From the NCBI RefSeq assembly GCF_950295315.1, contig NC_080181.1, positions 36,547,375 through 36,611,374 of the forward strand: a stretch of DNA of 64,000 nt, read 5' to 3'. Under the pieces are notes generated by a model. It was not told the origin of the DNA. It saw only the letters and a program-made list of their open reading frames with translations, and ran no database searches. The stretch comes from Erinaceus europaeus. Lineage: Eukaryota > Chordata > Mammalia > Eulipotyphla > Erinaceidae. This document shows, piece after piece, positions 63,405 through 64,000 of the stretch (positions are counted from its first letter, which is position 1; each line of letters starts with the position of its first letter). Both the position numbers and the translations under genes were made by a program.

Positions 63405-64000
63405 ATCTTCAAAAAAAAAAAAATAGGCGCAATGAAGACAAACCACTTGCACCTGTGTGCGAATCTAAAAAAAAACAATCGTAGGCGCCATCAAGAGAAA
63501 ACAATTGCACCTCTGTGCTAATCGAGAAACAGCACACACCTGGGCGCAATCAAGACAAACCACTTGCACCTGTGTGCGAATCTTCAAAAAAAAAACCTAA
63601 GCACAATCAAGACAAACCACTTGCACCTGTGTGTGAGTCTACAAAAAAAAAACTTAGACACAAACAAGATAAACCACTTGTTCCTATGTGTGAATCTTCA
63701 AAAAAAAAACCTATGCGTAATCAAGACAAACCACTTGCACCTGTGTGTTAATCTACAAAAAACAAAAAAACTAGCCGCAATCAAGACAAACCACTTGCAC
63801 CTGTGTGCGAATCTTCAAAATAAAAACATAGGCACAATCAACAAAAACCACTTGCACCTGTGTGCGAATCTAAAACAAAAAAAAACCAAGGCGTAATCTA
63901 GAGAAACCAATTTCACCTGTGTGCGAATCTACAACAACACACACCTGGGCGCAATGAAGACAAACCACTTTCACCTGTGTGCGAATATAACAAAAAAAAT
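63405..64000 (+). repeat. Block U2 (runs off the window)
   Basis: It matches U1. One extra monomer near 63650-63700 (ACTTAGACACAAACAAGATA) explains the offset step of about 60 bp. The window ends inside the match, so further T-like sequence may follow. Confidence 0.83.

Larger units (their letters stand above)
1..64000. repeat. Satellite array of ~56-62 bp monomers filling the window
   Basis: Seen: a core of about 40 nt recurs continuously from end to end. It consists of GCAATCAAGACAAACCA, then CACTTG or CAATTG, then CACCTGTGTGCGAATC. An A-rich linker of roughly 15-35 nt separates successive cores. Linkers fall into recurring types: A (CTAC, A-run, CCTAGG), B (CAACAAAAAAAACCAAGG), C (CAAACAACACACACCTGGG), D (CTTC, A-run, CATAGG), E (CTA, A-run, TCCTAGG), F (CAAAAAATAAAATCCTAGG), and G to J, described with the cassettes. 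B and C are usually linked to cores with GAGAAACCAATT. Monomer length varies mainly through the A-run (about 5 to 26). The A-rich strand is always the same strand relative to the core, so orientation can be read monomer by monomer. Known: such arrays are typical of eukaryotic heterochromatin. Inference: nuclear satellite DNA of unknown family. Confidence 0.97.
8425..64000 (+). repeat. Long uniform plus-oriented satellite segment
   Basis: Every monomer examined from here to the end has its A-run on the plus strand. No further orientation switch was seen in more than 55 kb, although three occur in the first 8.4 kb. Confidence 0.93.

Noticed and set aside
1..64000. CRISPR array (conserved ~40-nt repeat with variable intervals)
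   Set aside because: The intervals are low-complexity A-rich linkers of a few recurring types, not unique spacers. The array exceeds 1,000 units with large segmental duplications, and no cas-like gene or leader is present.
1..64000. CENP-B box in each monomer (ATTCGCACACAGGTGC on the minus strand)
   Set aside because: TTCG matches, but the required A and the CGGG part of the motif are not there.
1..64000. Known 59-bp FokI satellite of Vicia faba, suggested by monomer size
   Set aside because: The monomer lacks the FokI site GGATG. Similarity of length alone is not evidence.
1..64000. Telomeric repeat or alpha-satellite DNA
   Set aside because: No TTAGGG or TTTAGGG runs occur, and the monomer sequence and length do not fit alpha satellite.

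Overview
The whole 64-kb window is one block of satellite DNA. It is a head-to-tail array of roughly 56-62 bp monomers, about 1,100 by length, and I see no unique sequence anywhere in it. Each monomer has a conserved core of about 40 nt (the word GCAATCAAGACAAACCA, a CACTTG or CAATTG hexamer, then CACCTGTGTGCGAATC). The core is followed by a variable A-rich linker that usually ends in CCTAGG, CCAAGG, CCTGGG or CATAGG. This points to a eukaryotic nuclear genome assembled from long reads, in pericentromeric, centromeric, subtelomeric or other heterochromatin. I do not recognise the satellite family and cannot name the organism. I see no credible protein-coding gene, tRNA, rRNA, transposon or CRISPR array.

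Orientation changes three times. Monomers read on the minus strand at 1-1142, plus at 1143-6217, minus at 6218-8424 and plus from 8425 to the end. The divergent junction near 1142 recurs at about 8424 inside a 7.28-kb duplication. The uninverted form of the same stretch survives at 6219-6394.

Higher-order layout: (i) 1-18.5 kb holds the 7.28-kb duplication and three copies of a roughly 4.8-kb higher-order unit (P1, P2, P3). (ii) 18.3-42.5 kb is a tandem duplication of about 13 kb (A, B) that contains six copies of a smaller 0.9-1.9 kb unit (Q) and zones of young dimer amplification with the longest A-tracts. (iii) 42.5-49.2 kb is a more diverged domain without large internal duplicates. (iv) 49.2-53.6 kb holds four copies of a roughly 1-kb unit (R). 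(v) 53.6-64 kb holds two very similar 4.49-kb units (T1, T2) flanked by two copies of a short block (U1, U2).

Linker types follow a grammar. The trimer D-B-C recurs through all domains. A distinctive five-monomer cassette (F-G-H-I-J) is found 29 times up to 53.34 kb and is absent afterwards. Differences between duplicate copies are mostly A-tract length, CpG transitions, and gain or loss of whole monomers. This is what replication slippage, methylated-CpG decay and unequal exchange would produce. The many open frames are a by-product of a monomer core that has no stop codon in any forward frame.
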